Assembly: GCA_049322695.1 (NCBI GenBank)
Contig: JBMORW010000027.1
Coordinates: forward strand, 186,001 to 250,000
Direction of reading: 5' to 3'
From: CALGKJ01 sp049322695
GTDB lineage: Bacteria > Bacillota > Clostridia > Lutisporales > Lutisporaceae
Length of the DNA: 64,000 nt
The notes beneath the pieces are model-generated. The model saw nothing but the letters and a program-made list of their open reading frames with translations, made no database searches and had not been told where the DNA came from. Of the stretch, positions 24,870-34,868 are shown in pieces; position 1 is the first letter of the stretch, and the number at the start of each line of letters is the position of its first letter. A program made the position numbers and the translations under genes.

Positions 24870-26713
24870 GTGCCCCCTTCCTCAAGAAGGTTTATGCCGC
24901 AGCCTGTGCAGACTACTCTGCAGTCTCGTGTAAGCTCTCCCTTCAGTGCTTTTTTATACTCACTTCTTAAATACTTCTTAGTCACTCCCACATCAATATG
25001 CTCCCATGGCAGTACCTCATCCGTAGCTCTGTTTCTATAGGCATAAAACTCGGGCTCTATAGCGCTTTCTTCAAAGGCCTTCATCCATAAGTCAAACTTA
25101 AAATACTGATCCCAGCCGTCAAATTTGCAGCCCAGCTGCCATGCCTTAAGCAGCACCTTGCCGAGCCTTCTGTCACCTCTGGCAAAGATTGCTTCAAGAT
25201 AGCTTACATAAGGCTCATGCCAGTTATATGTTATCTGTTTTCTCTTAATGGCATTCCTCAAAAACCTTTGCTTTTCCTTAAGAGCATCTATGGTATCCTG
25301 CGGCTCCCACTGAAAAGGAGTAAACGGCTTGGGAACAAAGGAGGAAACGCTTATGGTTATGTTCAGACCCTTACCTCTTTTTTCTTTAGGAATACCATAA
25401 TATGTATCCAGCACCTTATACCCAAGATCAGCTATACCTTGCACATCGTCCATGCTTTCTGTAGGAAGTCCGATCATAAAATAAAGCTTAATATTGCTGT
25501 AGCCGGTTAAAAACGCTGCTTCCACTGATTTTATAAGGTCTTCCTCTGTTACTCCCTTATTAATAACATCCCTCATCCGCTGACTTCCTGCTTCAGGTGC
25601 AAATGTAAGTCCGCTCTTTCTTATTTTCTGGACCTCCTGAACCAGCTTCATGGAAAAAGAATCTATTCTTAGGGACGGCAGCGATAACCCTACCCTCTTG
25701 TTTTCGTACTTTGAAACAAGCTTCTCTACCAGCTCGTTAAGCCTTGAGAAATCACTGGTAGACAGTGATGACAATGAAATTTCCTCATAGCCTGAGCTTT
25801 CAATAAGTCTTTCTGCAAGCTCCAAAAGCTCTTCAACAGTCCTCTCTCTAATGGGTCTGTATATCATTCCTGCCTGGCAGAATCTGCAGCCTCTTGTACA
25901 GCCTCTGAAAATCTCCAGCATTATTCTGTCATGGACTATATCTATAAACGGCACTATGACCTTCTCAGGAAAATAGCTTTTGCTTAAATTCTTGACAATC
26001 CTCTTTTTTATCTTAGCAGGTACATTCTCATGCTTTGGCTTGACAGCGAGTATAGTTCCATCCCCATTGTATTCAACGTTATATTGAGAAGGCACATATA
26101 CTCCTTTTATAACAGCCAGTCTGCTTAAAAATTCAGAGCGCGAACTGCCTGAAGCCTTCCATTCCCTGTATGTTTCCATTATGTCCAGTATGACTTCCTC
26201 ACCTTCTCCAAGTACGAAAAAGTCTATAAAATCTGCCAGTGGCTCAGGATTATAAGCACATGGGCCACCTGCCATAACAAAGGGTTGTCCTTTTCCTCTT
26301 TCTGATGCCAATAAAGGTATACCTGAAAGCTCCAACATGTTAAGTATATTTGTATAACTCATTTCGTACTGAAGAGTAAACCCTACAAAGTCAAATTCTG
26401 ATATGTAGTCTCTGCTCTCCAATGCAAAAAGCTTTATGTCATTTTTTCTCATTTCCTCTTCCATGTCCGGCCAGGGAGCAAATACTCTTTCACAGTAAAT
26501 GTCCTTCTGATCATTGAGAAGATGATACAGAATCTTCATTCCCAGGTGGGACATGCCAACCTCATAGACATCAGGAAAACAGAAAGCATACCTGATGCTG
26601 ACATCGCCAGTATTTTTATGTATGCTGTTCCATTCTGTGCCTATATACCTCCCAGGCTTTTCCACCTTGGGGAGCAGTTCATCATATATGTAATCCTTAG
26701 TGCTGATATTCAT
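24860..26713 (-). CDS. B12-binding-domain radical SAM protein (TIGR03960 family)
   Basis: A 617-residue radical SAM protein. An N-terminal B12-binding-like domain spans about 1-230. The SAM-cluster motif CTRGCRFCQ is near residue 275. The TIM-barrel follows, and a C-terminal CxGCG (VVCTGCGIN) may bind another metal. AGGAGG precedes the ATG. It is conserved in Clostridia beside RNase G and L21/L27 genes. The substrate is unknown. Confidence 0.9.
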   Translation of the reverse strand: MNISTKDYIYDELLPKVEKPGRYIGTEWNSIHKNTGDVSIRYAFCFPDVYEVGMSHLGMKILYHLLNDQKDIYCERVFAPWPDMEEEMRKNDIKLFALESRDYISEFDFVGFTLQYEMSYTNILNMLELSGIPLLASERGKGQPFVMAGGPCAYNPEPLADFIDFFVLGEGEEVILDIMETYREWKASGSSRSEFLSRLAVIKGVYVPSQYNVEYNGDGTILAVKPKHENVPAKIKKRIVKNLSKSYFPEKVIVPFIDIVHDRIMLEIFRGCTRGCRFCQAGMIYRPIRERTVEELLELAERLIESSGYEEISLSSLSTSDFSRLNELVEKLVSKYENKRVGLSLPSLRIDSFSMKLVQEVQKIRKSGLTFAPEAGSQRMRDVINKGVTEEDLIKSVEAAFLTGYSNIKLYFMIGLPTESMDDVQGIADLGYKVLDTYYGIPKEKRGKGLNITISVSSFVPKPFTPFQWEPQDTIDALKEKQRFLRNAIKRKQITYNWHEPYVSYLEAIFARGDRRLGKVLLKAWQLGCKFDGWDQYFKFDLWMKAFEESAIEPEFYAYRNRATDEVLPWEHIDVGVTKKYLRSEYKKALKGELTRDCRVVCTGCGINLLEEGGTCK

Positions 26714-26869
26714 TCTTCCTCCTAAAATCGATTATCTTTAGTATTGTAGCATAAAACTATCGTATTATATATTATTACATATATTGTGCATAAAATTCTA
26801 CACTTACTTTTCCATATGGCATAATTAAGCATATTTATTATATACCGGAATTTTATACATAGTAAATGA

Positions 26870-27703
26870 TTACAGGATATCCTTAATTTTACCTTCATAT
26901 CCCACTCTTATAATAGCATCTGATATTTCTGCTTCACTGAATACTCTGACTGTTTTTCCTTTATGATCCCTTACATATATTTCACAGAAGTTCGAAGGAC
27001 TGAACTGAGCCGCTATGAATCTCAGGTATGTGTCTCCATGAACATTTATGATTCTTTTTCTTATGGTACTCTGTTTAATCCTCTTTACCTTCTTATTATT
27101 ACTGCTTAAAAGATAATAATAAGAGCAGTATTTTACCTCTCTTACGGACCCGATGAAAATGAAAAATGCAATAGAAGCATACCACAGATTTTTCTGTCCC
27201 CTCAGCAATATATCGATATTATAAAGCGAAATCATTAAAGCAAGTATCTTTCCTATACCTGCCATTATTCTGGTTGCTTTCTTATATCCTACAATATGCA
27301 GCAGCAAATTTCTAAGAACTCTTCCTCCATCCATTGGCAAGGCAGGAATAAGATTGAATAAGAAAAGAATGAAGTTATACCTGTACAGCAGATAAAAAAA
27401 ATCTCCAAATAGCGAAAGTGTATAAAACATCATGGATAATAAAAGACTTGCAGCAGGTCCCGCAAGAGCAACAATAGCTTCTGTCATGCCGCCGTATTTT
27501 GCAAGCTCCTCCATTCGGGCAACCCCTCCGAATGGATACAGCTCAATTTCTTCAACATGCAGCCTGAGCTTCTTTGCTGTAAAGACATGTCCCAATTCAT
27601 GAAGTACTACACAGGAAAAAACCATAAGCGTTTCTAATATATATCCTGCATAAAGGCATAAAAATAAAAAAAGGATAAAAAACATATTAAGTTTTATCCT
27701 CAC
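26870..27703 (-). CDS. SpoIVFB-like M50 intramembrane metalloprotease
   Basis: A site-2-protease family membrane protein of about 277 residues. The zinc motif HELGH is near residue 36 and the third ligand is in LPMDGGRV near residue 125. About six hydrophobic segments and a C-terminal soluble part resembling a CBS region are seen. SpoIVFB cleaves pro-sigma-K during sporulation. The best start is GTG at 27703 with GGAGG 8 nt upstream; a TTG further upstream contains that site. It follows the M23 gene, the usual SpoIVFA partner position. Confidence 0.85.
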   Translation of the reverse strand: MRIKLNMFFILFLFLCLYAGYILETLMVFSCVVLHELGHVFTAKKLRLHVEEIELYPFGGVARMEELAKYGGMTEAIVALAGPAASLLLSMMFYTLSLFGDFFYLLYRYNFILFLFNLIPALPMDGGRVLRNLLLHIVGYKKATRIMAGIGKILALMISLYNIDILLRGQKNLWYASIAFFIFIGSVREVKYCSYYYLLSSNNKKVKRIKQSTIRKRIINVHGDTYLRFIAAQFSPSNFCEIYVRDHKGKTVRVFSEAEISDAIIRVGYEGKIKDIL

Positions 27704-27746
27704 AACATATTCCTCCAAAATATATTGGTGTTTACAGCATCAGATG

Positions 27747-28520
27747 TCAGCTTAAGGTTTTGAAGGCATCTTCCTTATCAATACTTGTATCTATGACTTC
27801 AACAGGATCAAGGGGAGTATCATTCTTCCATATCTCAAAATGCAGATGAGGTCCAGATACAAGTCCCGTATCCCCAACCTCAGCTATAATATCCCCCTGT
27901 TTTATACTGCTGCCTTCTTTTACCAGTATTCTGTGGCAATGAGCATATACAGTTCTGTACTTACTGTTCTCTATCTTTATGTACTTGCCGTTTATCTCAT
28001 CTTCCCCTATTTCTATGACCTTACCTGAAGCAGCAGCCTTTATGGGAGTCCCGATTTGAGCATCTATATCAATGCCGTTATGCATTTTCTCAGTATTAAA
28101 GACAGGGTGAATTCTTACTCCGAAGCCTGAGGTAATTATGCCTTCAACTGGCATTATCAAGCCTTTTTCTGAAGTGTTTTCCTCCAGTCCAAATGTTTTT
28201 CTCGCCTTAGGAATGACCTCCTTAAATTCTGAAAAAGTATCAATTACACTTGAAAAGCTGATATCCCAAGTCACTGCGCTTTTTGCACCGCTAGTGATAT
28301 AATTTGTAGGTACGGTATTTATACTGCTTGCCAATATAAGAAGCAGGATTGCTGCCAGTGATACAAATGATTGCAGCAGCAGCCTTTCGAGCATGCTTCT
28401 CTCACCAATTCTTCTGAAACTGAAAATATCTCCAAGCTTTCTGTATTCATTTACATATCTTATTTCAGGTACGTTATCATATATATTATCAAAATCATTA
28501 TTATCAGTGAATTTTTCCAC
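27747..28520 (-). CDS. SpoIVFA-like membrane-anchored M23 (LytM) peptidase
   Basis: A 257-residue protein. A cytoplasmic N-terminus of about 45 residues and one transmembrane helix (about 47-65) precede a linker and a C-terminal M23 domain (about 120-245). The LytM motifs are intact: HNGIDID, HCHRI and HLHFE. SpoIVFA proteins in Bacillus have a degenerate M23 domain, whereas this one looks catalytically competent. The GTG start has GGGGGAG upstream. Position beside SpoIVFB-like and minE fits SpoIVFA. Confidence 0.82.
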   Translation of the reverse strand: MEKFTDNNDFDNIYDNVPEIRYVNEYRKLGDIFSFRRIGERSMLERLLLQSFVSLAAILLLILASSINTVPTNYITSGAKSAVTWDISFSSVIDTFSEFKEVIPKARKTFGLEENTSEKGLIMPVEGIITSGFGVRIHPVFNTEKMHNGIDIDAQIGTPIKAAASGKVIEIGEDEINGKYIKIENSKYRTVYAHCHRILVKEGSSIKQGDIIAEVGDTGLVSGPHLHFEIWKNDTPLDPVEVIDTSIDKEDAFKTLS

Positions 28521-28646
28521 TCTTATCTCCCCCTGAGTCAGATGCGGCTTCAGCAGCCTTTGTTCTATTTATATTTACGACAAAAGGGAAATATGTACAT
28601 ATTTCTTCCTCAATTAAAAAAACTGCTGTCAAGCAGCAGTCTTTTA

Positions 28647-28928
28647 TTACACTTTACCGTTGTCTTTCATTTTTTTGATAGGTATGTTTGCAACCAGCGC
28701 AGGTACCGTTGAATTATCTGTATCTCTCTTAGTTCTTGTCAGCTTGATTTCCAAGCCCAGTTCATCTATCTCCATATATTCGGAAATAACGTCTATTATC
28801 TCTCCCTTTATCATCTCAAGAAACTGAGGAGATACATTTGCTCTGTCATGGATTAAAACAAGCTTTAATCTTTCCTTTGCAATATCCTTACTATGATCAC
28901 TCTTACTGAACATCTTGAATAAATCCAT
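28647..28928 (-). CDS. minE: Cell division topological factor MinE
   Basis: A 93-residue MinE. It contains the N-terminal anti-MinCD helix region (KERLKLVLIHDRANVSP) and the C-terminal topological-specificity beta domain. MinE drives pole-to-pole oscillation of MinCD, here in a Clostridium-type cell. AGGAGGAG precedes the ATG. It is the third gene of minCDE. Confidence 0.95.
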   Translation of the reverse strand: MDLFKMFSKSDHSKDIAKERLKLVLIHDRANVSPQFLEMIKGEIIDVISEYMEIDELGLEIKLTRTKRDTDNSTVPALVANIPIKKMKDNGKV

Positions 28929-28946
28929 AGCAACAACTCCTCCTTT

Positions 28947-29750
28947 CTACTTTTTCCTCTTGAAGCCAAACATTTTAGCCAGTCTGGACATAAAACCCGA
29001 ATCACTTTCAAGATCCATAAATGGTACGTCCTCTCCCATTATTCTTCTGACAATATTTCTATAGGCTTGTCCTGCCATTGATGTATCATTGCCTACTGCA
29101 GGCTCGCCTTTATTAGTAGATACGACAATCATCTCATCATCAGGTACAACACCTATTAGGTCTATGGCCAGAATATCAATCATGTCGTCTATATTCATCA
29201 TGTCACCACGTCTTACCATGTCAATCTTAAGCCTGTTTATAATAAGCTGCGGATTTCTAAGCCCGCTGGCTTCCAATAAACCTATTATTCTGTCTGCATC
29301 CCTTACTGCGGATACCTCAGGAGTTGTTACGACTATAGCTTTATTAGCTCCGGCTATTGCATTTCTAAAGCCTTGCTCAATACCAGCCGGACAATCTACA
29401 ATAACATAGTCAAACTCATCGGCCAGATCTTGAGTAAGCTTTTGCATCTGCTCAGGATTAACTGCTGTTTTGTCCTTTGTCTGAGCTGCAGGGAGTAAAT
29501 ATAATGTGCTGTATCTCTTGTCCTTAATTAGAGCTTGTCTGAGTCTGCAGCCACCTTCCACTACGTCAACCAGATCATATACTATCCTGTTCTCCAATCC
29601 CATAACTACATCCAGATTTCTAAGCCCTATATCTGCATCCACAAGAACAACAGATTTTCCTTTTAAAGCTAAGCCGGTTCCGAGATTTGCAGTTGTAGTT
29701 GTTTTACCAACCCCACCTTTTCCTGACGTAACAACAATTACTTCACCCAT
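28947..29750 (-). CDS. minD: Septum-site determining ATPase MinD
   Basis: A 267-residue deviant Walker-A ATPase (GKGGVGKTT near residue 11). The C-terminal amphipathic membrane-targeting sequence ends MFGFKRKK. It recruits MinC to the membrane and is displaced by MinE. ATGGAGG precedes the start. Middle gene of minCDE. Confidence 0.97.
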   Translation of the reverse strand: MGEVIVVTSGKGGVGKTTTTANLGTGLALKGKSVVLVDADIGLRNLDVVMGLENRIVYDLVDVVEGGCRLRQALIKDKRYSTLYLLPAAQTKDKTAVNPEQMQKLTQDLADEFDYVIVDCPAGIEQGFRNAIAGANKAIVVTTPEVSAVRDADRIIGLLEASGLRNPQLIINRLKIDMVRRGDMMNIDDMIDILAIDLIGVVPDDEMIVVSTNKGEPAVGNDTSMAGQAYRNIVRRIMGEDVPFMDLESDSGFMSRLAKMFGFKRKK

Positions 29751-29817
29751 TATACAACCTCCATTACTATTTTAACCATATAAGAAACATATTTTATGTT
29801 AATGTCTAGCTCAAGCT

Positions 29818-30483
29818 CTATTTATTAGGAAGATAGGGCTCTACAATAATGGAGCCTCGCTTAACCACAGCCATTTCAGGTATTATATGCTTTTTGGCGT
29901 ATCCATCCGGCGCTCTGGTAATGATATCACCGATTCTAAGCTGAGTAGGCTGAAGATTAAAGGCTGCAATAAAAGCTCCATAGTTGCCCTTAGCACCCCC
30001 ATGTGCAACACCCCTCAATGAACCCATTACTACTATGCTGCCTGTAGCCCTTATATATGCTCCGGGATTAACATCGCCGACTATGACTATATTGCCTTTA
30101 TAATCAATCAGCTGTCCGGATCTTACAGTTGCTCTTATAAACAGGGCATCATCAGAGGACATGTTTTCATACGGCAGCTTATAGAAAGAGGTTGGCTCCT
30201 TAGCCTCATCTTTATCCTGCAGCTGTTCATCAATAAACTCCCTATATTCCCCAAGTACATTCATTCCATAGTCATTAAGCAGTATACTCTTTAGTTCTTC
30301 ATATTCCAGCCTTGTCAGTTTTTTACCTCTGAAATCGACAATACTTGCTCCTTCAAAGAACTTTTTTGAAGGCTTTACCTTCTTTTCGAGATTCTCCTTA
30401 ATGGACTCGATATCCATTTCTTCTTTTAAAACTACATATAAGCCTTCTTTTGTGCCTTTAAAAACTATCGCGTTTTCACTCAT
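29818..30483 (-). CDS. minC: Septum-site determining protein MinC
   Basis: A 221-residue FtsZ inhibitor. The N-terminal FtsZ-binding domain is about 1-100. The C-terminal beta-helix (about 115-215) has the MinC repeats GQLIDYKGNIVIVGDVNPGA and ATGSIVVMGSLRGVAHGG. A G-rich site precedes the ATG. It follows mrdA after a 249-bp gap. Confidence 0.95.
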   Translation of the reverse strand: MSENAIVFKGTKEGLYVVLKEEMDIESIKENLEKKVKPSKKFFEGASIVDFRGKKLTRLEYEELKSILLNDYGMNVLGEYREFIDEQLQDKDEAKEPTSFYKLPYENMSSDDALFIRATVRSGQLIDYKGNIVIVGDVNPGAYIRATGSIVVMGSLRGVAHGGAKGNYGAFIAAFNLQPTQLRIGDIITRAPDGYAKKHIIPEMAVVKRGSIIVEPYLPNK

Positions 30484-30732
30484 GCTTTACCCCCGAGCAG
30501 ACTTGATTAATAATTTTGCAAAAACATCAATTATTATGTTCTGCACGTTTGTAACAATTCCTTCTTTTTTGTAAAAAATACAATCATTAGATAACAGCAA
30601 ACAGCTGATATTGCCTGTGATTCCTATCCCAGCTCTTTTTTACAGTCCAAGTCATAAAAAGGCTCCAAAACTTGGCTGCTGGAATTGGATTCTTTTGCAA
30701 AGCACCGGTTGTAACATTATCAACCTCAGCTA

Positions 30733-33372
30733 CTATTTCAATATTTCATTATCATATGTTATTTTATCATTGGAGTCTTCTGCAGCAAGATACTGCTCCA
30801 ATATTGCCCGGGCAATCGGTGCTGCATAATCGCCATGGCCTCCTTGAGTAATAACTGCAACAACTGCTATCTCAGGATTATCATATGGAGCAAAGGCAAC
30901 ATACCAGGCATGGGCATCATAATTTCCTCCAACCTGTGCCGTACCGGTCTTCCCGGCCGTAATAACCTTACTGCCTATAAATCTTCTTCTGGCCGTACCG
31001 CCCTCTTCATTTACAACAGCATACATACCCTTTTTCAATACATCCAGATATTCAGGCTTTATATCTATTTTCTCTACGATTTCCGGCTGCTTCTGCAGTA
31101 CAATCTTTCCATCATAGCCAACAATCTTGTCCACTATATATGGTTTATAGCGTGTACCTCCATTGACAAGCATTGCTATATAATTAGCTACCTGCAGCGG
31201 TGTTGCATCTGTTGCCCCTTGACCTATGGCTGCACTTGTTATTTGTCCCAATCTCCATTTGCTGTTACTTATATAGTTGCTTATTCTGTCTTCTATTTTT
31301 ACATTTCTTATGACTTCTCCAATTATATCCCTTATGCTTTCGTAGTTAGCCATAGCAGGCTGCAGCCCCAAGCCTGCAGCTATATTGTCCACGGTTTGAT
31401 CCTTTGTCTGATATTCCCTTACTTTATAGGCTATTGTACTGTATTTCTTATTATAGCCAAGCTCAGCAAACTTATCCTGAAGCTCTTTATACGACCTGGT
31501 CACTCCCAGCTCCTGAAGTCTTTTGTTAACTTCAGACGGTTTTGTTTCATTATCTATAAAGGTGAGTATTTCCCGCTTTATGTTTTCATCAGTTATTTTC
31601 ACGGTATTAGTAAGATAGCTTTTGAGATATCCCTTATACATTTCCTTCTGATGCTTGGGACCCTCAATACTTCCCTTTTCTTCGGCAGGCAGCTCTACAC
31701 CTGTATGCTTACCAAAACCAAAGATTTCAGAATATCTTTCAAAAACCTCGATGCCCATTCGTCTTCCCACTTCAAAGAAATAATAGTTACAGGAAACCTT
31801 TATTGCCTTTAGCATATCAGTAAGTCCATGTCCTATGCGGTATGTCTTATAGTATGAACAGGATGGCGATATACCGGGAATAAACAAATATGGTCCTATG
31901 TCATTGATTTTTTCACTGACAGTTACTGCACCAGTATCAAGGCCTGCAAGACCGGTCAACATTTTCAGCGTCGAGCCTGGAGGGAAAACTCCCGAAATTG
32001 CATTGTTAATGAGAGGTCTGGGAACAAACCTTCCCTTTTCCTTTGGCTGCAGAAGCTCCCAATCCTCAGAACTGATACCTCCGGCAAACAGATTAGGGTC
32101 ATAACCGGGTTCACTGGCCATAGCCAGTATTCTGCCGCTGTTTACATCAATAGCCACTGCAGCTCCCGTTCTCGCATTGACAAAAGGATCTATATTATTT
32201 GCTTTATCACCGGCAGTAATAGTCTGTATTGCATTCCTTAGTGACTCCTCAGCCACCTGCTGTAGCTTTTTATCAATGGTAAGGAAAACTGTGCTTCCCG
32301 GAGTAGGCTCTTCCTGGTCTATTGTATTTATCAAGCCTCCCCCTGCATCTACCTCTATCATCTTTTTACCGTCTGTTCCCTTGAGATACTGCTCCATGGA
32401 AGCTTCTATACCGCTTTTACCTATCATATCCAGAGGAGTGTAGCCTTTTTCGGATAACACTTCAATTTCTGTTCCTATCTTGCTCATATATCCCAGTATG
32501 TGTGAGGCCAGCTGCCCGCCGGGATACTCTCTCAATGGCTTTTCAAGTATCTCCACGCCTTTGAGGAAAAATTTGTTCTCTTCTATTTTGGCACGGGTCT
32601 GTTCACTGATATCAACAGCAATTTCTACCGGCTCATACTCCTTATATGTGTTCTTCCCGAGCAGGTATTTTACTGCAAGTATCTTTTTGGATTTCAAATC
32701 ACCATACTGGTCTCTGGGAATTTTGTACTTATCAAGAAGTGCAGAAAACACTTGTTCGGCAGTATCAGTTTCATTAAAGCCATTGGCTGTTTTCCATTTC
32801 ACCTCTTCTTTATAAAAATCGAACTGAAACGTAGCTATATCAAAAGGAAGAATTACCCCATAATCTTTCTTAAGCAGCTGGTATGCCTCTTCATCAGATA
32901 TATCCTCCGGTAATGTATAATCCTGCCTAAGCTTTGCCAATGCTTCCTTTGCAGTAGCCTCTAAAGGTATGTTGTATTGAGTTTTCCACAGCTCCTCATT
33001 ATCCTGAAACTTAAATCTCACCGGATCAATAAATATCGGTATTTCATCCTTATAGCTGTCGCCGTTCTCTTCTATTATGTTTATTACGGCAAGTGCAATA
33101 TCATCTATTGTTTTTTGAGGAAGATCTGCCTTTAATATGTTGACAGAATAGCTTTGCTTGTTTCCTGCCAGCAATCTCCCGAATTTATCCACTATATTTC
33201 CTCTTGGCGCAGAAACTCCAACACTCCTTGTCCTAAGTGTCTCTGATCTTTTCAGATAGTATTCTCCCTCTACTATCTGAAGCTCAGCCAATCTGAAAAT
33301 AAGTACTGCAAAAAGCAATAGGGTAATGGCTCTTATTATATCAACTCTTGTTTTAAATATTTTTTTCAACAT
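30733..33372 (-). CDS. mrdA: Penicillin-binding protein 2, elongasome transpeptidase
   Basis: An 879-residue class B PBP with one N-terminal transmembrane helix (about 15-32), a dimerisation/pedestal domain with long insertions, and a transpeptidase domain. Catalytic motifs are S467-T-L-K470, S527-C-N529 and K808-T-G810. The distance from SxN to KTG is about 280 residues, roughly 120 more than in E. coli PBP2. The extra segment (about 573-700) is helical and charged. The ATG at 33372 is supported by AGGTG. Its place after mreBCD shows it serves lateral wall synthesis. Confidence 0.93.
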   Translation of the reverse strand: MLKKIFKTRVDIIRAITLLLFAVLIFRLAELQIVEGEYYLKRSETLRTRSVGVSAPRGNIVDKFGRLLAGNKQSYSVNILKADLPQKTIDDIALAVINIIEENGDSYKDEIPIFIDPVRFKFQDNEELWKTQYNIPLEATAKEALAKLRQDYTLPEDISDEEAYQLLKKDYGVILPFDIATFQFDFYKEEVKWKTANGFNETDTAEQVFSALLDKYKIPRDQYGDLKSKKILAVKYLLGKNTYKEYEPVEIAVDISEQTRAKIEENKFFLKGVEILEKPLREYPGGQLASHILGYMSKIGTEIEVLSEKGYTPLDMIGKSGIEASMEQYLKGTDGKKMIEVDAGGGLINTIDQEEPTPGSTVFLTIDKKLQQVAEESLRNAIQTITAGDKANNIDPFVNARTGAAVAIDVNSGRILAMASEPGYDPNLFAGGISSEDWELLQPKEKGRFVPRPLINNAISGVFPPGSTLKMLTGLAGLDTGAVTVSEKINDIGPYLFIPGISPSCSYYKTYRIGHGLTDMLKAIKVSCNYYFFEVGRRMGIEVFERYSEIFGFGKHTGVELPAEEKGSIEGPKHQKEMYKGYLKSYLTNTVKITDENIKREILTFIDNETKPSEVNKRLQELGVTRSYKELQDKFAELGYNKKYSTIAYKVREYQTKDQTVDNIAAGLGLQPAMANYESIRDIIGEVIRNVKIEDRISNYISNSKWRLGQITSAAIGQGATDATPLQVANYIAMLVNGGTRYKPYIVDKIVGYDGKIVLQKQPEIVEKIDIKPEYLDVLKKGMYAVVNEEGGTARRRFIGSKVITAGKTGTAQVGGNYDAHAWYVAFAPYDNPEIAVVAVITQGGHGDYAAPIARAILEQYLAAEDSNDKITYDNEILK

Positions 33373-33500
33373 AAAATCACCTATCATATACAAATGCAGA
33401 TAACAGAGCTTACAGAGAATGTAAATCCGTTATCTACAAGCATTGGTTCTGTTTCATTTCCAAGTGCAATATTTACTCACCTATATTATACTATATACTG

Positions 33501-34013
33501 CTAATAAATTCTCTTGTCCATTATATCCATTTCATCCAGTCTATACAACAACTTATACAATAGACCTCCTATAACTGCATTATACAAGCATTGCGGCAGT
33601 ATAATTGAAGTCAGAGCATTCAAGTAGCTTATACCGTCACTGGTGATATTCTGAGAAAAATAAGCAAGCACAAAGAAAATATGCTGACTAATGATAATGG
33701 CAGCAGCATTAAATATAACTGCCGGAATTATACTGTCTTTAAATACATTTTCATGAGCCTGTCCGATAATATAGCCTGTCAGCATATATGACAGCGCATT
33801 AATACCGATTGTTCTTCCAAACATCATATCCACCAGCAGTCCTGAGCCAAATCCTATAAAGGCTCCATAAGAGCTGCCTCTCAAGATGGAAAAGGCTACT
33901 ATTATCATTATTGCAAAATCAGGCTTTACTCCAAATATCCTTACAGACTGCAATAATGTAGCTTCCAATATCATATTCACTATGAGCAATACAGATATGA
34001 TCAATACTCTCAA
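33501..34013 (-). CDS. mreD: Rod shape-determining protein MreD
   Basis: A 170-residue membrane protein with about five hydrophobic helices and the conserved motif KPDFAIMIIVAFSILRGSSYGAFIGFGSG. The start is TTG with GAGG 8-9 nt upstream. It sits between mreC and mrdA. Confidence 0.92.
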   Translation of the reverse strand: MRVLIISVLLIVNMILEATLLQSVRIFGVKPDFAIMIIVAFSILRGSSYGAFIGFGSGLLVDMMFGRTIGINALSYMLTGYIIGQAHENVFKDSIIPAVIFNAAAIIISQHIFFVLAYFSQNITSDGISYLNALTSIILPQCLYNAVIGGLLYKLLYRLDEMDIMDKRIY

Positions 34014-34023
34014 AGCCTATACC

Positions 34024-34839
34024 TCACTTCACACTGACCTTCATTACAAATACTTCTTCAAGCCTTTGAAAATCAACTGCAGGCTCTATATACACCATTT
34101 TCTGAAGCTTTCTTTCCTGTTTCTCTACGCTTTTCACCTTGCCTATATACAAATCCTTTGGAAACGTACTGTATCCGGAGGTTATTATATCATCATTCAC
34201 AGCTATATCGGCATCTAAGGGCATAATAGCGATTATTTCTCCTTCTCCGCTGCCTGAAACTATACCCAAATCTCTCGTTCTGTTCACAACAATGCTTACA
34301 GAGCAGCGCTGGTCTATAAGTGCTAAAAACTTTGAATAGTTTGCACCGACCTCAATAACCTTACCTACAAGGTTTCCGTGGCCCATGACTATTGCATCGT
34401 TGACCTCTACACCGGCATTTGCTCCTTTATCTATTGTAAAAACCCCAAACCAGTTTCCTGGATCCTTTCCTGATACATTTGCACCGATGAGCTGTATGTT
34501 TTGATTCTGATTTTTAAAGCTAAGTGCATTGGCATATTCATCATTTTTTATTCTGTAGGGCAGCAGCTTCCTGTTTTCTGCCCTTAGCCTCTCCACTTCA
34601 TCTCTTAAAAGCTCATTTTCTTTCTTTAGGGTTCTTATCTCAGCAAGGCTTGTAAATGTATTATCAAAAAACTGTCCTATGGAAAAAACAACTTTTTGCA
34701 CAGGAGAAATAACTCTGCCCAAAACTCCCTCAAAAATGGTAGGTCTTGTCCTACCATGAGAAGTGACTATTATGCTGGCCAGCAGCATAATAGATATAAC
34801 TATTACAGCAACTAATAATTTATTTCTAAAAAGCTTCAT
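34024..34839 (-). CDS. mreC: Rod shape-determining protein MreC
   Basis: A 271-residue bitopic protein. A transmembrane helix at about 8-25 is followed by a coiled coil (about 65-95, LKKENELLRDEVERLRAENRKL) and the two beta-barrel periplasmic-type domains (GANVSGKDPGNWFGVFTIDKGA). MreC is the scaffold that links MreB to PBP2. GAGG precedes the ATG. Confidence 0.95.
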   Translation of the reverse strand: MKLFRNKLLVAVIVISIMLLASIIVTSHGRTRPTIFEGVLGRVISPVQKVVFSIGQFFDNTFTSLAEIRTLKKENELLRDEVERLRAENRKLLPYRIKNDEYANALSFKNQNQNIQLIGANVSGKDPGNWFGVFTIDKGANAGVEVNDAIVMGHGNLVGKVIEVGANYSKFLALIDQRCSVSIVVNRTRDLGIVSGSGEGEIIAIMPLDADIAVNDDIITSGYSTFPKDLYIGKVKSVEKQERKLQKMVYIEPAVDFQRLEEVFVMKVSVK

Positions 34840-34868
34840 GACAACCTCACAATAATATATAATTTACA

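Noticed and set aside
30484..30732. Possible small gene between minC and mrdA, including a 72-codon plus-strand frame from 30611
   Set aside because: No frame has a credible ribosome site or family-like composition, and the plus-strand frame runs into the mrdA coding sequence.
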